Assembly: GCF_029626175.1 (NCBI RefSeq)
Contig: NZ_JARUBM010000002.1
Location: forward strand, 4,419,001-4,483,000
Reading direction: 5' to 3'
Origin: Micromonospora sp. WMMD1082
GTDB lineage: Bacteria; Actinomycetota; Actinomycetes; Mycobacteriales; Micromonosporaceae
DNA: 64,000 nucleotides
The notes below the pieces were generated by a model that was given only the letters and a program-made list of their open reading frames with translations, did no database searches and had not been told where the DNA came from. Positions 42,895 through 51,923 of this stretch are shown piece after piece. The position numbers and the translations under genes are program-made. How positions within the stretch are numbered: position 1 is the first letter of the stretch; each line of letters begins with the position of its first letter.

Positions 42895-45762
42895 ATGTCC
42901 ACCATGGGCACCACCCACCACCCCGCACGGTGGTTCACCGGCGCCTCGGCGCTGCTCCTGGTCGTCACGGCCGGCACGGTGGCGCTCGGCGCCGGCCCGG
43001 CCGCGCTCGGCGGCCCCACCCCGGCCCAGGCCCACCCCATCGTCGCCACCGACTTCCAGCAGGTCACCCTCGCCAAGGGGGTCGCCGAGGTCGGCGAGCC
43101 GATGACCCTCGCGGTGCTGCCGGACCGCTCGGTCCTGCACACCGCCCGCAACGGCACCGTCCGCCGCACCGACGCGGCGGGCACCACCTCGGTGATCGGC
43201 ACCGTCGCCGTCTACACCCACGACGAGGAGGGGTTGCAGGGCATCGGCGTCGACCCCAACTTCGCCAGCAACCGGCACATCTTCCTCTACTACGCCCCGC
43301 CGCTGTCCACCCCGAGCGGCGACGCCCCGGCCACCGCCACCGACTTCTCCGCCTGGCAGGGCGTCAACCGGCTGTCCCGGTTCACCCTCAACGCCGACTT
43401 CACCCTCAACCAGTCCAGCCGCGTCGACATCCTCGACGTCCCGGCCGACCGGGGCATGTGCTGCCACGTCGGCGGCGACATCGACTTCGACGCCGCCGGC
43501 AACCTGTACCTGTCCACCGGCGACGACACCAACCCGTTCGACTCCGCCGGCTACGCCCCGCTCGACGAGCGGACCAACCGCAACCCGGCGTACGACGCGC
43601 AGCGCAGCTCGGCCAACACCAACGACCTGCGCGGCAAGATCCTGCGGATCAAGGTCAACGCCGACGGGTCGTACGCGATCCCGGCCGGCAACATGTTCGC
43701 CCCCGGCACGGCGCGGACCCGCCCCGAGATCTACGCGATGGGCTTCCGCAACCCGTTCCGGATGAGCGTCGACAAGGCGACCGGCATCGTCTACGTCGGC
43801 GACTACGGGCCGGACGCCGGCTCCACCACCGCCCGGGGCCCCAGCGGGCAGGTCGAGTTCAACCGGGTCACCGGGCCCGGCTTCTACGGCTGGCCGTACT
43901 GCACCGGCACCAACACCGCCGCCGAGACGTACGCCGAGTGGGACTTCGCCGCCGGCACCGCCGGCCCGAAGTACAACTGCACCGGCGGGGCGACCAACAA
44001 CTCGTTCCGCAACACCGGCCTGCCCACCCTGCCGGGCGCCCAGCCCTCCTGGATCCGCTACGCCGGCGACGCCGGCAGCCCGCCGGAGTTCGGTGGCGGC
44101 TCCGAGTCCCCGATGGGTGGCCCGGTGTACCGGTACGACGCCGGTCTGAACTCGGCCACCAAGTGGCCACAGAGCTTCGACGGGCTCTTCTTCGCCGGTG
44201 AGTTCGGCCGGGGCTGGATCAAGCCGATCCACGTCAACGGCAACGGCTCGGTCGGCACCATCGACACCTTCCCGTGGAACGGCAAGCAGGTCATGGACAT
44301 GGCCTTCGGCCCGGACGGCGCGCTCTACGTGCTGGACTACGGCACCGGGTACTTCAACGGCGACGCCAACTCGGCCCTGTACCGCTACGACCACGTCGGC
44401 GGCGGCAACCGGGCCCCCACGGCGGTGGCCTCGGCGGACAAGACCTCCGGTGTCGCCCCGTTGACCGTGAACTTCTCCTCGGCCGGGTCGTCGGATCCGG
44501 AGGGTGGAGCGCTGACCTACTCGTGGGCGTTCGGCGACGGCACCACCTCGACGGCGGCCAACCCGAGCAAGACGTACACCGCCAACGGCACGTACACCGC
44601 CACGCTGACCGTACGCGACCCGCAGGGCGCCACCGGCACCGCGAGCGTGCGGATCGGGGTCGGCAACACCGCGCCGACGGTCACCATCAACAGCCCGGGC
44701 AACGGCCAGCTGTTCAGCTTCGGCGACACCGTGCCGTTCAGCATCACGGTGACCGACCCGGAGGACGGCACCATCGACTGCACCAGGGTCACCATGACCT
44801 ACGTGCTGGGTCACGACAGCCACGGCCACCAGATCACCTCGCAGAACGGCTGCACCGGCTCGATCGCCATCCCGGTCGACGGCGAGCACGACGACGCGGC
44901 GAACATCTTCGCCATCTTCGACGCCGAGTACACCGACACCGGCGGGCTCACCACGCACACCCAGCACACCCTTCAGCCGCGCCACCGCCAGGCCGAGCAC
45001 TACAAGACCTCCTCCGGGGTCGACGTCTTCGACAAGGCGGCCGCCGAGGGCGGCAAGACCGTCGGCAACATCCACAACGGCGACTGGATCGCGTTCGAGC
45101 CGTACCGGATCAACAACGTGACGTCGTTCAGCGCCCGGGTCTCCTCGGCCGGCTCCGGCGGCACCCTCCAGGTGCGGGCCGGCTCGGCCACTGGCACGGT
45201 GCTCGGCACGGCGACCGTTCCGGTCACCGGCGGGTGGGACGCCTTCACCACCGTCACCGGCGCCGTCAGCAACCCGCCGGCCGGCACCACCACGCTCTAC
45301 CTGACCTTCGCCGGCACCGGCACGGGCGCGCTCTACGACCTGGACTCGTTCACCCTGACCACGGGCAGCGGCGGCTCCGGGGGCAGCGGCCCGATCACCG
45401 GCCTGGGCGGCAAGTGTCTCGACGTGCGCAACGCGGCCACCGCCGACGGTACGCAGATCCAGATCTGGACGTGTAACGGCAGTGCGGCGCAGACGTGGAC
45501 GGTGACGCCGAACTCGACGGTCCGGGCGTTGGGCAAGTGCCTGGACATCTCCGGTGGCGGGTCGGCGGACGGCACGAAGATCCAACTCTGGACCTGTAAC
45601 GGCACGGCCGCCCAGAACTGGGCGGCGCAGTCCAACGGCACCTTGCGCAACCCGCAGTCCGGCAAGTGCCTGGACGTGTCGAACAACAGCTCCGCCGACG
45701 GCCAGGCGGTGCACCTGTGGACCTGCCACACCGGCGCCAACCAGCACTGGACCCTGCCCTAA
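42895..45762 (+). CDS. Secreted PQQ-type sugar dehydrogenase with PKD, CBM6-like and ricin-B domains
   Basis: 955 residues. Signal peptide of about 46 residues ending AQA. Glucose/sorbosone dehydrogenase propeller to about residue 500 (QQVTLAKGVAEVGEPM, DRGMCCHVGGDIDFDAAGNLYLSTGDDTNPF, GKILRIKVNADGSYA, FRNPFRMSVDKATGIVYVGDYGPDAG, DMAFGPDGALYVLDYG). PKD domain about 505-585 (YSWAFGDGTTSTAANPSKTY), an Ig-like part, CBM6-like 697-820, and a three-fold ricin lectin 832-955 (KCLDV, QxW repeats). Oxidises sugars outside the cell while bound to polysaccharide. First gene of the second sugar operon, behind operator site 2. Confidence 0.92.
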   Translation: MSTMGTTHHPARWFTGASALLLVVTAGTVALGAGPAALGGPTPAQAHPIVATDFQQVTLAKGVAEVGEPMTLAVLPDRSVLHTARNGTVRRTDAAGTTSVIGTVAVYTHDEEGLQGIGVDPNFASNRHIFLYYAPPLSTPSGDAPATATDFSAWQGVNRLSRFTLNADFTLNQSSRVDILDVPADRGMCCHVGGDIDFDAAGNLYLSTGDDTNPFDSAGYAPLDERTNRNPAYDAQRSSANTNDLRGKILRIKVNADGSYAIPAGNMFAPGTARTRPEIYAMGFRNPFRMSVDKATGIVYVGDYGPDAGSTTARGPSGQVEFNRVTGPGFYGWPYCTGTNTAAETYAEWDFAAGTAGPKYNCTGGATNNSFRNTGLPTLPGAQPSWIRYAGDAGSPPEFGGGSESPMGGPVYRYDAGLNSATKWPQSFDGLFFAGEFGRGWIKPIHVNGNGSVGTIDTFPWNGKQVMDMAFGPDGALYVLDYGTGYFNGDANSALYRYDHVGGGNRAPTAVASADKTSGVAPLTVNFSSAGSSDPEGGALTYSWAFGDGTTSTAANPSKTYTANGTYTATLTVRDPQGATGTASVRIGVGNTAPTVTINSPGNGQLFSFGDTVPFSITVTDPEDGTIDCTRVTMTYVLGHDSHGHQITSQNGCTGSIAIPVDGEHDDAANIFAIFDAEYTDTGGLTTHTQHTLQPRHRQAEHYKTSSGVDVFDKAAAEGGKTVGNIHNGDWIAFEPYRINNVTSFSARVSSAGSGGTLQVRAGSATGTVLGTATVPVTGGWDAFTTVTGAVSNPPAGTTTLYLTFAGTGTGALYDLDSFTLTTGSGGSGGSGPITGLGGKCLDVRNAATADGTQIQIWTCNGSAAQTWTVTPNSTVRALGKCLDISGGGSADGTKIQLWTCNGTAAQNWAAQSNGTLRNPQSGKCLDVSNNSSADGQAVHLWTCHTGANQHWTLP
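45382..45762. repeat. Ricin-domain DNA repeat, copy A
   Basis: 381 bases encoding the C-terminal lectin of the sugar dehydrogenase. Copy B at 47119-47499 aligns without gaps at an offset of 1737, including the stop codon; I count about 13 differences. Such identity at silent sites indicates recent duplication or gene conversion. Confidence 0.9.
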
Positions 45763-45786
45763 CCCCACCTCCGTTGGGAGAGCGAC

Positions 45787-47499
45787 ATGCGCAGACTCCT
45801 CCGACCCGCCCTCGGCCTGGCCACCGCCGTCCTCGCCGTGCTCGCCTGCACCACCCCGGCCACCTCGGTCAGCGCCGCCGACGCGGCGTACGACGTGCTG
45901 GTCTTCTCCAAGACCGCCGGCTTCCGGCACGACTCCATCGCCGTGGGCACCCAGACCATCCGTGACCTGGGCGCGGCGAACAACTTCACCGTCACCGCCA
46001 CCGAGGACGCCGCCGCCTTCACCACCGGCAATCTCGCCCAGTACGAGGCGGTGGTCTTCCTCAACACCACCGGCGACGTGCTCAACGCCAGCCAGCAGAG
46101 CGCCTTCGAGTCGTACATCGGCTCCGGCGGCGGCTTCGTCGGCGTGCACGCCGCCGCCGACACCGAGTACGACTGGCCCTTCTACGGCAACCTGGTCGGG
46201 GCGTACTTCCGCTCGCACCCGGCCATCCAGCAGGCCACCGTCCGGGTCGAGAACCGCGCCCACGCGGCCACCGCCCACCTGCCGCAGAGCTGGACGCGCA
46301 CCGACGAGTGGTACGACTACCAGAGCAACGCCCGCCCCGGCGCGCGGGTGCTGGCCACCCTCGACGAGTCGACGTACTCGGGTGGCGTGATGGGCGCCGA
46401 CCACCCGATCGCCTGGTGCAAGACCTACAGCGGCGGCCGCTCCTTCTACACCGGCGGCGGGCACACCCAGGCGTCGTACGCCGAGCCGGCGTTCCGGGCG
46501 CACCTGCTCGGCGGCATCCGGTACGCGGCCGGCCGCACCAAGGCCGACTGCCGCCCGGAGACCGGCTACACCACGCTCTACAACGGCTCGACCACCGGTT
46601 GGTCCCAGGCCGGGCCGGGCAGCTTCACCAACTCCGACGCCACGCTCACCTCGGTCGGCGGGATGGGCCTGTACTGGTACAGCGCGAAGCAGTTCACCAA
46701 CTACTCGCTGAAGCTGGACTGGCGGCTGGCCGGCGACGACAACACGGGCGTCTTCATCGGCTTCCCACCGTCGAACGACCCGTGGTCGGCGGTGGACAAC
46801 GGCTACGAGATCCAGATCGACGCGACCGACGCGCCGGACCGGACCACCGGCGCCGTCTACGGCTTCCAGTCGGCCGACCTGGCCGCCCGCGACGCCGCGC
46901 TGAACCCGCCGGGGGAGTGGAACACCTACGAACTGCTGGTGGAGGGGGAGCGCCTGCAGGTCTTCCTGAACGGCTCGAAGATCAACGACTTCACCAACAC
47001 CAACCCGGTCCGGTCGCTCGCCGGCCACATCGGCATCCAGAACCACGGCGCGGGCGACGACGCGTCGTTCCGCAACATCCGGATCAGGGAACTGGGTGGC
47101 TCGAACCCGCCGCCGGGCGGCAGCGGCCCGATCACCGGGCTCGCCGGCAAGTGCCTCGACGTGCGCAACGCGGCCACCGCCGACGGTACGCAGATCCAGA
47201 TCTGGACGTGTAACGGCAGTGCGGCGCAGACGTGGACGGTGACGCCGAACTCGACGGTCCGGGCGTTGGGCAAGTGCCTGGACATCTCCGGTGGCGGCTC
47301 AGCGGACGGTACGAAGATCCAACTCTGGACCTGCAACGGCACGGCCGCCCAGAACTGGGCGGCGCAGTCCAACGGCACCTTGCGCAACCCGCAGTCCGGC
47401 AAGTGCCTCGACGTGTCGAACAACAGCTCCGCCGACGGCCAGGCGGTGCACCTGTGGACCTGCCACACCGGCGCCAACCAGCGCTGGGTCCTGCCCTAG
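45787..47499 (+). CDS. Secreted ThuA - DUF1080 (3-keto-glycoside hydrolase-like) - ricin-B protein
   Basis: 570 residues from ATG 45787 with GGGAG upstream. Signal peptide ending near SVSA at residue 32. ThuA-like domain about 35-250 (DVLVFSKTAGFRHDSIAVG, GGGFVGVHAAADTEYDWPFYGNLVGAYF). DUF1080 about 258-435 (TTLYNGSTTGWSQAG, SLKLDWRLAGDDNTGVFIGFP, YEIQIDATDAPD), a fold shown elsewhere to cleave 3-keto-disaccharides. Ricin lectin 445-570, almost identical to that of the previous protein. The two lie 24 bases apart and should be made together, acting on the same extracellular glycan. Confidence 0.9.
   Translation: MRRLLRPALGLATAVLAVLACTTPATSVSAADAAYDVLVFSKTAGFRHDSIAVGTQTIRDLGAANNFTVTATEDAAAFTTGNLAQYEAVVFLNTTGDVLNASQQSAFESYIGSGGGFVGVHAAADTEYDWPFYGNLVGAYFRSHPAIQQATVRVENRAHAATAHLPQSWTRTDEWYDYQSNARPGARVLATLDESTYSGGVMGADHPIAWCKTYSGGRSFYTGGGHTQASYAEPAFRAHLLGGIRYAAGRTKADCRPETGYTTLYNGSTTGWSQAGPGSFTNSDATLTSVGGMGLYWYSAKQFTNYSLKLDWRLAGDDNTGVFIGFPPSNDPWSAVDNGYEIQIDATDAPDRTTGAVYGFQSADLAARDAALNPPGEWNTYELLVEGERLQVFLNGSKINDFTNTNPVRSLAGHIGIQNHGAGDDASFRNIRIRELGGSNPPPGGSGPITGLAGKCLDVRNAATADGTQIQIWTCNGSAAQTWTVTPNSTVRALGKCLDISGGGSADGTKIQLWTCNGTAAQNWAAQSNGTLRNPQSGKCLDVSNNSSADGQAVHLWTCHTGANQRWVLP
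47119..47499. repeat. Ricin-domain DNA repeat, copy B
   Basis: Second copy of the 381-base lectin module (see 45382). Differences cluster at the linker and the last six codons; a central block of more than 130 bases is identical between copies. Confidence 0.9.
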
Positions 47500-47507
47500 C
47501 GCAGGCA

Positions 47508-47540
47508 GGGTCCCCGGCCATCGTGCCGGGGACCCTTCTT
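47508..47540 (+). terminator. Rho-independent terminator after the ThuA-DUF1080 gene
   Basis: GGGTCCCCGGC, loop CATCGT, GCCGGGGACCC: a perfect 11-base stem followed by TTCTT, nine bases after the stop codon. It implies that the next isomerase gene has its own promoter or depends on read-through. Confidence 0.85.
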
Positions 47541-47730
47541 AACCGCGCGCCGCGCGCCTAGAGTGAAGGCGGCGACCGCGAGGTGGCCGGTGAACCGGCG
47601 GGAGGCGCAACCCGCTGGTCCCAGGCGCGACCGCGCCCACCGGCACACCGTCGGGGCGCCCGCATCCGGTCATCCCTCGCCCCGGTCACGCAGCAACGGA
47701 ATCCCCATCACCAACAGGGGAGAAGGACAC

Positions 47731-48738
47731 ATGGCGCGACCGATCACGCTGTTCACCGGCCAGTGGGCCGACCTTCCGTTCGACGAGGTGTGCCGGCTCG
47801 CCGCCGAGTGGGGCTACGACGGCCTGGAGATCGCCTGCTGGGGCGACCACTTCGAGGTCGACAAGGCCCTGGCCGACGAGTCGTACGTCGAACGCAAGCG
47901 GGAGACGCTCGCCAAGCACCACCTGCAGGTCTTCGCGATCTCCAACCACCTGGTCGGCCAGGCGGTCTGCGACCACCCGATCGACGAGCGGCACCAGGGC
48001 ATCCTGCCCGCCCGGATCTGGGGGGACGGCGAGCCCGAGGGGGTCCGCAGACGGGCCGCGGAGGAGATCAAGGACACCGCCCGCGCGGCCGCGAAGCTCG
48101 GCGTCGACACCGTCGTCGGCTTCACCGGCTCGTCGATCTGGCACACCCTGGCGATGTTCCCGCCGGTGCCGCCGTCGATGCTCGAACGCGGGTACCAGGA
48201 CTTCGCCGACCGGTGGAACCCGATCCTGGACGTGTTCGACTCCGTCGGGGTGCGCTTCGCCCACGAGGTGCACCCGAGCGAGATCGCGTACGACTACTGG
48301 ACGACGAAGCGGACCCTGGAGGCGATCGGGCACCGGCCGGCGTTCGGGCTGAACTGGGATCCGTCGCACTTCGTCTGGCAGGAACTCGACCCGGTCAACT
48401 TCATCTTCGACTTCGCCGACCGGATCTACCACGTCGACTGCAAGGACGCCAAGGTGCGTACCGGCGACGGACGGCGCGGCCGGTTGGCCTCCCACCTGCC
48501 CTGGGCGGACCTGCGGCGCGGCTGGGACTTCGTCTCGACCGGGCACGGCGACGTGCCGTGGGAGGACTGCTTCCGGGCGCTGAACGCGATCGGCTACTCC
48601 GGGCCGATCTCGATCGAGTGGGAGGACGCCGGGATGGACCGGCTGGTCGGCGCCCCGGAGGCGCTCCAGTTCGTCCGTCGGCTCGCCTTCGACGCCCCGA
48701 CCGCCGCCTTCGACGCGGCGTTCAGCAGCAAGGACTGA
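47731..48738 (+). CDS. Sugar phosphate isomerase/epimerase
   Basis: 335 residues, xylose-isomerase-like barrel: [71 protein letters not shown] (metal Glu), [32 protein letters not shown] and [14 protein letters not shown]. This group accompanies Gfo/Idh/MocA dehydrogenases in sugar and cyclitol breakdown. ATG 47731 follows GGGGAGAAGGA. The AGCAAGGACTGA at the stop is duplicated just after it, so the stop occurs twice in different frames. Probably acts on the 3-keto sugar made by the regulon. Confidence 0.9.
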   Translation: MARPITLFTGQWADLPFDEVCRLAAEWGYDGLEIACWGDHFEVDKALADESYVERKRETLAKHHLQVFAISNHLVGQAVCDHPIDERHQGILPARIWGDGEPEGVRRRAAEEIKDTARAAAKLGVDTVVGFTGSSIWHTLAMFPPVPPSMLERGYQDFADRWNPILDVFDSVGVRFAHEVHPSEIAYDYWTTKRTLEAIGHRPAFGLNWDPSHFVWQELDPVNFIFDFADRIYHVDCKDAKVRTGDGRRGRLASHLPWADLRRGWDFVSTGHGDVPWEDCFRALNAIGYSGPISIEWEDAGMDRLVGAPEALQFVRRLAFDAPTAAFDAAFSSKD

Positions 48739-48761
48739 GCAGCAAGGACTGAACGGTGGCC

Positions 48762-48799
48762 GGCAGGGGCCGCATCCGTCGACGGATGCGGCCCCTGCC
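48762..48799. terminator. Perfect 38-base palindrome, bidirectional terminator
   Basis: GGCAGGGGCCGCATCCGTC followed directly by its exact complement, centred between 48780 and 48781. It separates convergent genes 47731 (plus) and 48822 (minus), only 23 bases from each. Longest perfect hairpin that I found in the window. Confidence 0.88.
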
Positions 48800-48821
48800 G
48801 TGGTGTGCCCTCCGGGCGTGG

Positions 48822-49208
48822 TCAGACGGTGCTGCCGTTGGTCCCGGAACTCGACGGCTTGGTGCGGGGGGTGGTGGACGTCGAGCTGGTGGTGCTCGAC
48901 GAGCCGGAACCCGACTTGGCGCCGGTCGTGGCCGGCGTGCCGGCGAACGTGTCGTCGGCGGAGGTGAGCCCCTCCCTGCCGTTGTGGCTCAGCTTCTCGC
49001 CCAGCCTGGAGTTGCCGAGCTTGTCCTTGCCCTCGTGGTAGAGCCGGTTCGCCTGGGCCTGCGCGACCCCGGCCGCCTCCTGGACGGTCGGGTGGTCGAG
49101 CACCTTGCGGCCCCGGACCACCAACTCCTCGTACTTCTCCCGGCCGGCACGGGCGCCCAGGACGAACCCTGCAGCCAGCCCGCCAAGGAACATGATCTTT
49201 CCGCGCAT
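48822..49208 (-). CDS. YtxH-like small membrane-anchored protein
   Basis: 128 residues. MRGKIMFLGGLAAGFVLGARAGREKYEEL is a single N-terminal glycine-zipper-type helix followed by an amphipathic stretch (VLDHPTVQEAAGVAQAQANRLYHEGKDKL). The last 40 residues are Ser/Thr/Gly low complexity. This is the form of actinobacterial YtxH-like stress or envelope proteins, function unknown. ATG 49208 has an AAAGGAG upstream on its strand. Alone in its transcription unit. Confidence 0.75.
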   Translation of the reverse strand: MRGKIMFLGGLAAGFVLGARAGREKYEELVVRGRKVLDHPTVQEAAGVAQAQANRLYHEGKDKLGNSRLGEKLSHNGREGLTSADDTFAGTPATTGAKSGSGSSSTTSSTSTTPRTKPSSSGTNGSTV

Positions 49209-49482
49209 GGCGGCTCCTTTCGTACCTGACGCGCCGTCGTCTCGCTCCGGGAACCCGGTGGGCGGGACTGATCAGTTCGCGCCTACGTCCTGCTGTCGGC
49301 AGCTAACTACCCATCCTGCTCTCCGCTCATACCTCCGTGTGTCCCGATGACGATTTATCCGTTCAGTCCGATTGTCGTCGTGCGGCCGGGTCGACAACCC
49401 CCTGGACCGCGACCCCCCGGAGTCCTGTACTCTTGTGCCCGGCACGCGGGCGCGGAGAGATCCGTTCCGAGCGGTGCTGCGG

Positions 49483-49555
49483 TCCCCCGTAGCTCAATTG
49501 GCAGAGCAGCCGGCTGTTAACCGGCAGGTTTTTGGTTCGAGTCCAAACGGGGGAG
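49483..49555 (+). tRNA. tRNA-Asn (GTT)
   Basis: Acceptor TCCCCCG pairs with CGGGGGA, discriminator G. D-arm with AGCTCAATTGGCAGAGC, anticodon loop CTGTTAA giving GTT, TpsiC arm GGTTCGAGTCC. 73 bases, CCA not encoded. It marks the left edge of the less GC-biased region. Confidence 0.95.
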
Positions 49556-49571
49556 CTTCCTGCTCGACACT

Positions 49572-49599
49572 AACGCCCACCGGCAAGCCGGTGGGCGTT
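49572..49599 (+). terminator. Terminator hairpin after tRNA-Asn
   Basis: AACGCCCACCGGC and GCCGGTGGGCGTT form a 13-base perfect stem with a two-base centre, 17 bases after the tRNA. Confidence 0.8.
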
Positions 49600-49765
49600 C
49601 GCCGTGGTCCACCGCCCCTGCTCCTCAACGAATTTTACCTGGGCTGACCTGCGCCGTTCGCGATCGTGTCCGCACTCGTGTCCGATGCGCCGTTCGCACT
49701 CGTGCTCGCCGTCTCCGTGCATCCTCTGGGCTCGTTGTCGCAGCCGCCAGGAGACGAGGTGCGTG

Positions 49766-50968
49766 ATGGTCCAGGAGTGGGTCCGGGTTCCGGTAAGCAG
49801 CAGGGCCGCGAGGTGGCGGACCGCAGCGACGCAGCGCATGGTGCTGGCGGTGGTCCATACGCTCGCCAGCGCGGGGCACGTCCTGGACGCGGTCGAGCTG
49901 ATGGAGTGCGACCAGCGGCTTCAGGTGGTGTTCGCCCAGGCACCAGACCTGTTTAGCAATGGTGTCCAGGAGTACCTGCGCGGTCTCGGCGCGGTGGTGA
50001 TCCCCTGGGATCAGGCCACCGAGACCGACTTCGACCTGATCGTGGCGGCCGACTGCGCTGGTGTGCACAAGCTGCATGGCCCGGTGGTGGCGCTGGCGCA
50101 TGGGGTGATGAACAACAAGCTGGCCCCGGCCGCGCTGGGCGGCCCGGCCAGCGGCCTCGTGGTGGGATTGGGCTCGCCCTGGTTGACCTGGTACGGGCGA
50201 CTCGTACCGGCGATGGTCGCGGTGTCGCACCGGGACGTGATCCCGGTGCTGGCCCGGCAGTGCCCGCAGGCGGTGCCGGTGGCGACGGTGGTCGGCGACC
50301 TGTGCCTGGATCGACTGGCTGCGACGGCGTCGCGGCGTCGCGCGTACCGACGGTCGCTCGATGTCCCCGACGGCCGCACTCTCGTCGCGGTCAGTTCCAC
50401 CTGGGGTCCGGAGTCGTTGTTGGGCCGCTCGTGGCGCACGCTGTTTGACCTGCTCGACGGGCTGCCGCAGGAGAACTACGAGGTGCGGCTTGTGATGCAC
50501 CCGGGCGTGTGGTGCCACGGGCGTCGCCAGATTCTGAGTTGGCTGCGCCAGCAGCTGCGGTCCGGCCTCCGGGTGGTGGAGCCGATGACCTGGCGGGGAC
50601 TCGTCGCGGCCGCGGATGTGCTCATCGGTGACCACGGATCGGTCACCACTTACGCAGCGGCAGCTGGCGTGCCGGTACTGCGCGCGAGCAGCCCACCGGG
50701 ATGCACCGCTCCTGGCTCCGCCACCGAGCTGTTGGCGGGGACCACACCGGCGTTGACGGCACACCAGCCGCTGCCGGCCCAACTGGATGCCGCGGGACGG
50801 GCGAGACGGGAGGCGTCGCACCTGCCGATCGCGGCGGCGGTCACCTCCGAGCCCGGCCGCGCGGCGCCGTTGTTGCGCACGCATCTGTACCGGCTGTTGG
50901 CGATGTCCGTGCCGAGCGGTGGTGACGAGGCCATGCCGGTCGACCCACCGACGTTGATCGATCACTGA
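49766..50968 (+). CDS. GT-B-fold glycosyltransferase-like protein of unknown role
   Basis: 400 residues. The first half has a nucleotide-fold start (MVLAVVHTLASAGHVLDAVELMECDQRLQVVFAQAPDLF, VVIPWDQATETDFDLIVAADCAGV); the second has GRTLVAVSSTWGPESLLG, YEVRLVMHPGVW and VEPMTWRGLVAAADVLIGDHGSVTTYAAAAGVPVL, the donor-site pattern of GT-B enzymes such as CDP-glycerol transferases. Related sequences have sometimes carried the name translation initiation factor 2, which this is not. ATG 49766 follows GACGAGG. It precedes a PfkB kinase by 16 bases, so the pair is probably one operon. Product unknown. Confidence 0.6.
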   Translation: MVQEWVRVPVSSRAARWRTAATQRMVLAVVHTLASAGHVLDAVELMECDQRLQVVFAQAPDLFSNGVQEYLRGLGAVVIPWDQATETDFDLIVAADCAGVHKLHGPVVALAHGVMNNKLAPAALGGPASGLVVGLGSPWLTWYGRLVPAMVAVSHRDVIPVLARQCPQAVPVATVVGDLCLDRLAATASRRRAYRRSLDVPDGRTLVAVSSTWGPESLLGRSWRTLFDLLDGLPQENYEVRLVMHPGVWCHGRRQILSWLRQQLRSGLRVVEPMTWRGLVAAADVLIGDHGSVTTYAAAAGVPVLRASSPPGCTAPGSATELLAGTTPALTAHQPLPAQLDAAGRARREASHLPIAAAVTSEPGRAAPLLRTHLYRLLAMSVPSGGDEAMPVDPPTLIDH

Positions 50969-50984
50969 GGGAAGGGGTCTCGAC

Positions 50985-51923
50985 ATGGGAAGCAGGATCG
51001 TGGTGGCCGGGGTGGCCAGCCTGGCCGTCCATCTGGCGGTCGACGGTTTTCCGGTCCGCTACGCGCCGGTCTCCACTCCCGCGTGGATCGATGCGGGCCT
51101 TGGGGGCGCGGGAGCGCAGATCGCGGCCATCCTGCGCCATCTCGGTGATGACGTGGACCTGTGTTCCATCGTCGGCACCGACGGGGCGGGTGAACTGGTG
51201 CGTGCGCAGTTGCGTGCCGTAGGACTGGACGGTCCGGGCGTGATCGAGGGAACGGGCTCCTCGCAGACGGTGGTGCTGGTGGCACCCGACGGCAAGAGGA
51301 TGGTCTACCCGCACCTGGCGGTGGTCAACGCGGTCGGGTACCCGGAATCCCGGTTCGCTCAGGCATTGGCTGGTGCCGACCTCGCCGTACTGACGAATGC
51401 CGGCTTCGTGCGGGAGCTTCTCCCCGCCGCAGTGCTAAAGGGTGTGCCGGTCGCGGTGGACGTGAACGTGATCGCCGACATCAATGAGGTCTACCACCAA
51501 CCGTGGCTCGATGTCGCGGACATCATCTTCTGTAGCGGTGAGCGGTTGCCGTGTCCGGCGCCCACGTGGATCGCGCAGGTGCTGACCCGCCATCCGGGAG
51601 CAGCGATGGCGGCGGTCGGCTGCGGCCCGCGCGGCAGCGTCCTCGGTCTGCGCGATGGGCGGCTTGTCACTGCCGCTGCGGTGGCACCGCTGGGCGTACG
51701 AAACACTTCCAGCGCTGGTGACAGTCTCTTCGCGGCATTCCTGCACAGCTGGTTGGCGACCGGCAATCCGGTCGAGGCGCTCAGCGACGCGGTCGTCTTT
51801 GCCGGCTGGCGCGTTGGTCACCGCCAACCGACCTCGGTGTTGCTCAGCGGGCGGGAACTGGCGCAGCTACGGCTACGGCATCCGGTGCGGATCAGTGTCG
51901 GCTGGTGGGATCAGGGTGGTTAG
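50985..51923 (+). CDS. PfkB-family carbohydrate kinase
   Basis: 312 residues, ribokinase fold. N-terminal GLGGAGAQIAAILRHLGDDVDLCSIVGTDGAG, central VAVDVNVIADINEVYHQPWLDVADIIFCSGE and C-terminal NTSSAGDSLFAAFLHSWLATG, which is PfkB signature 2 with the catalytic Asp although DTTGAGD has become NTSSAGD. It should phosphorylate a sugar or nucleoside. Its last 51 bases overlap, tail to tail, the minus-strand STAND gene. The coupled GT-like gene suggests a sugar-modification role. Confidence 0.85.
   Translation: MGSRIVVAGVASLAVHLAVDGFPVRYAPVSTPAWIDAGLGGAGAQIAAILRHLGDDVDLCSIVGTDGAGELVRAQLRAVGLDGPGVIEGTGSSQTVVLVAPDGKRMVYPHLAVVNAVGYPESRFAQALAGADLAVLTNAGFVRELLPAAVLKGVPVAVDVNVIADINEVYHQPWLDVADIIFCSGERLPCPAPTWIAQVLTRHPGAAMAAVGCGPRGSVLGLRDGRLVTAAAVAPLGVRNTSSAGDSLFAAFLHSWLATGNPVEALSDAVVFAGWRVGHRQPTSVLLSGRELAQLRLRHPVRISVGWWDQGG

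Noticed and set aside
45763-47499. Transposition as origin of the second ricin module
   Set aside because: No terminal repeats or transposase; tandem duplication or gene conversion explains it better.
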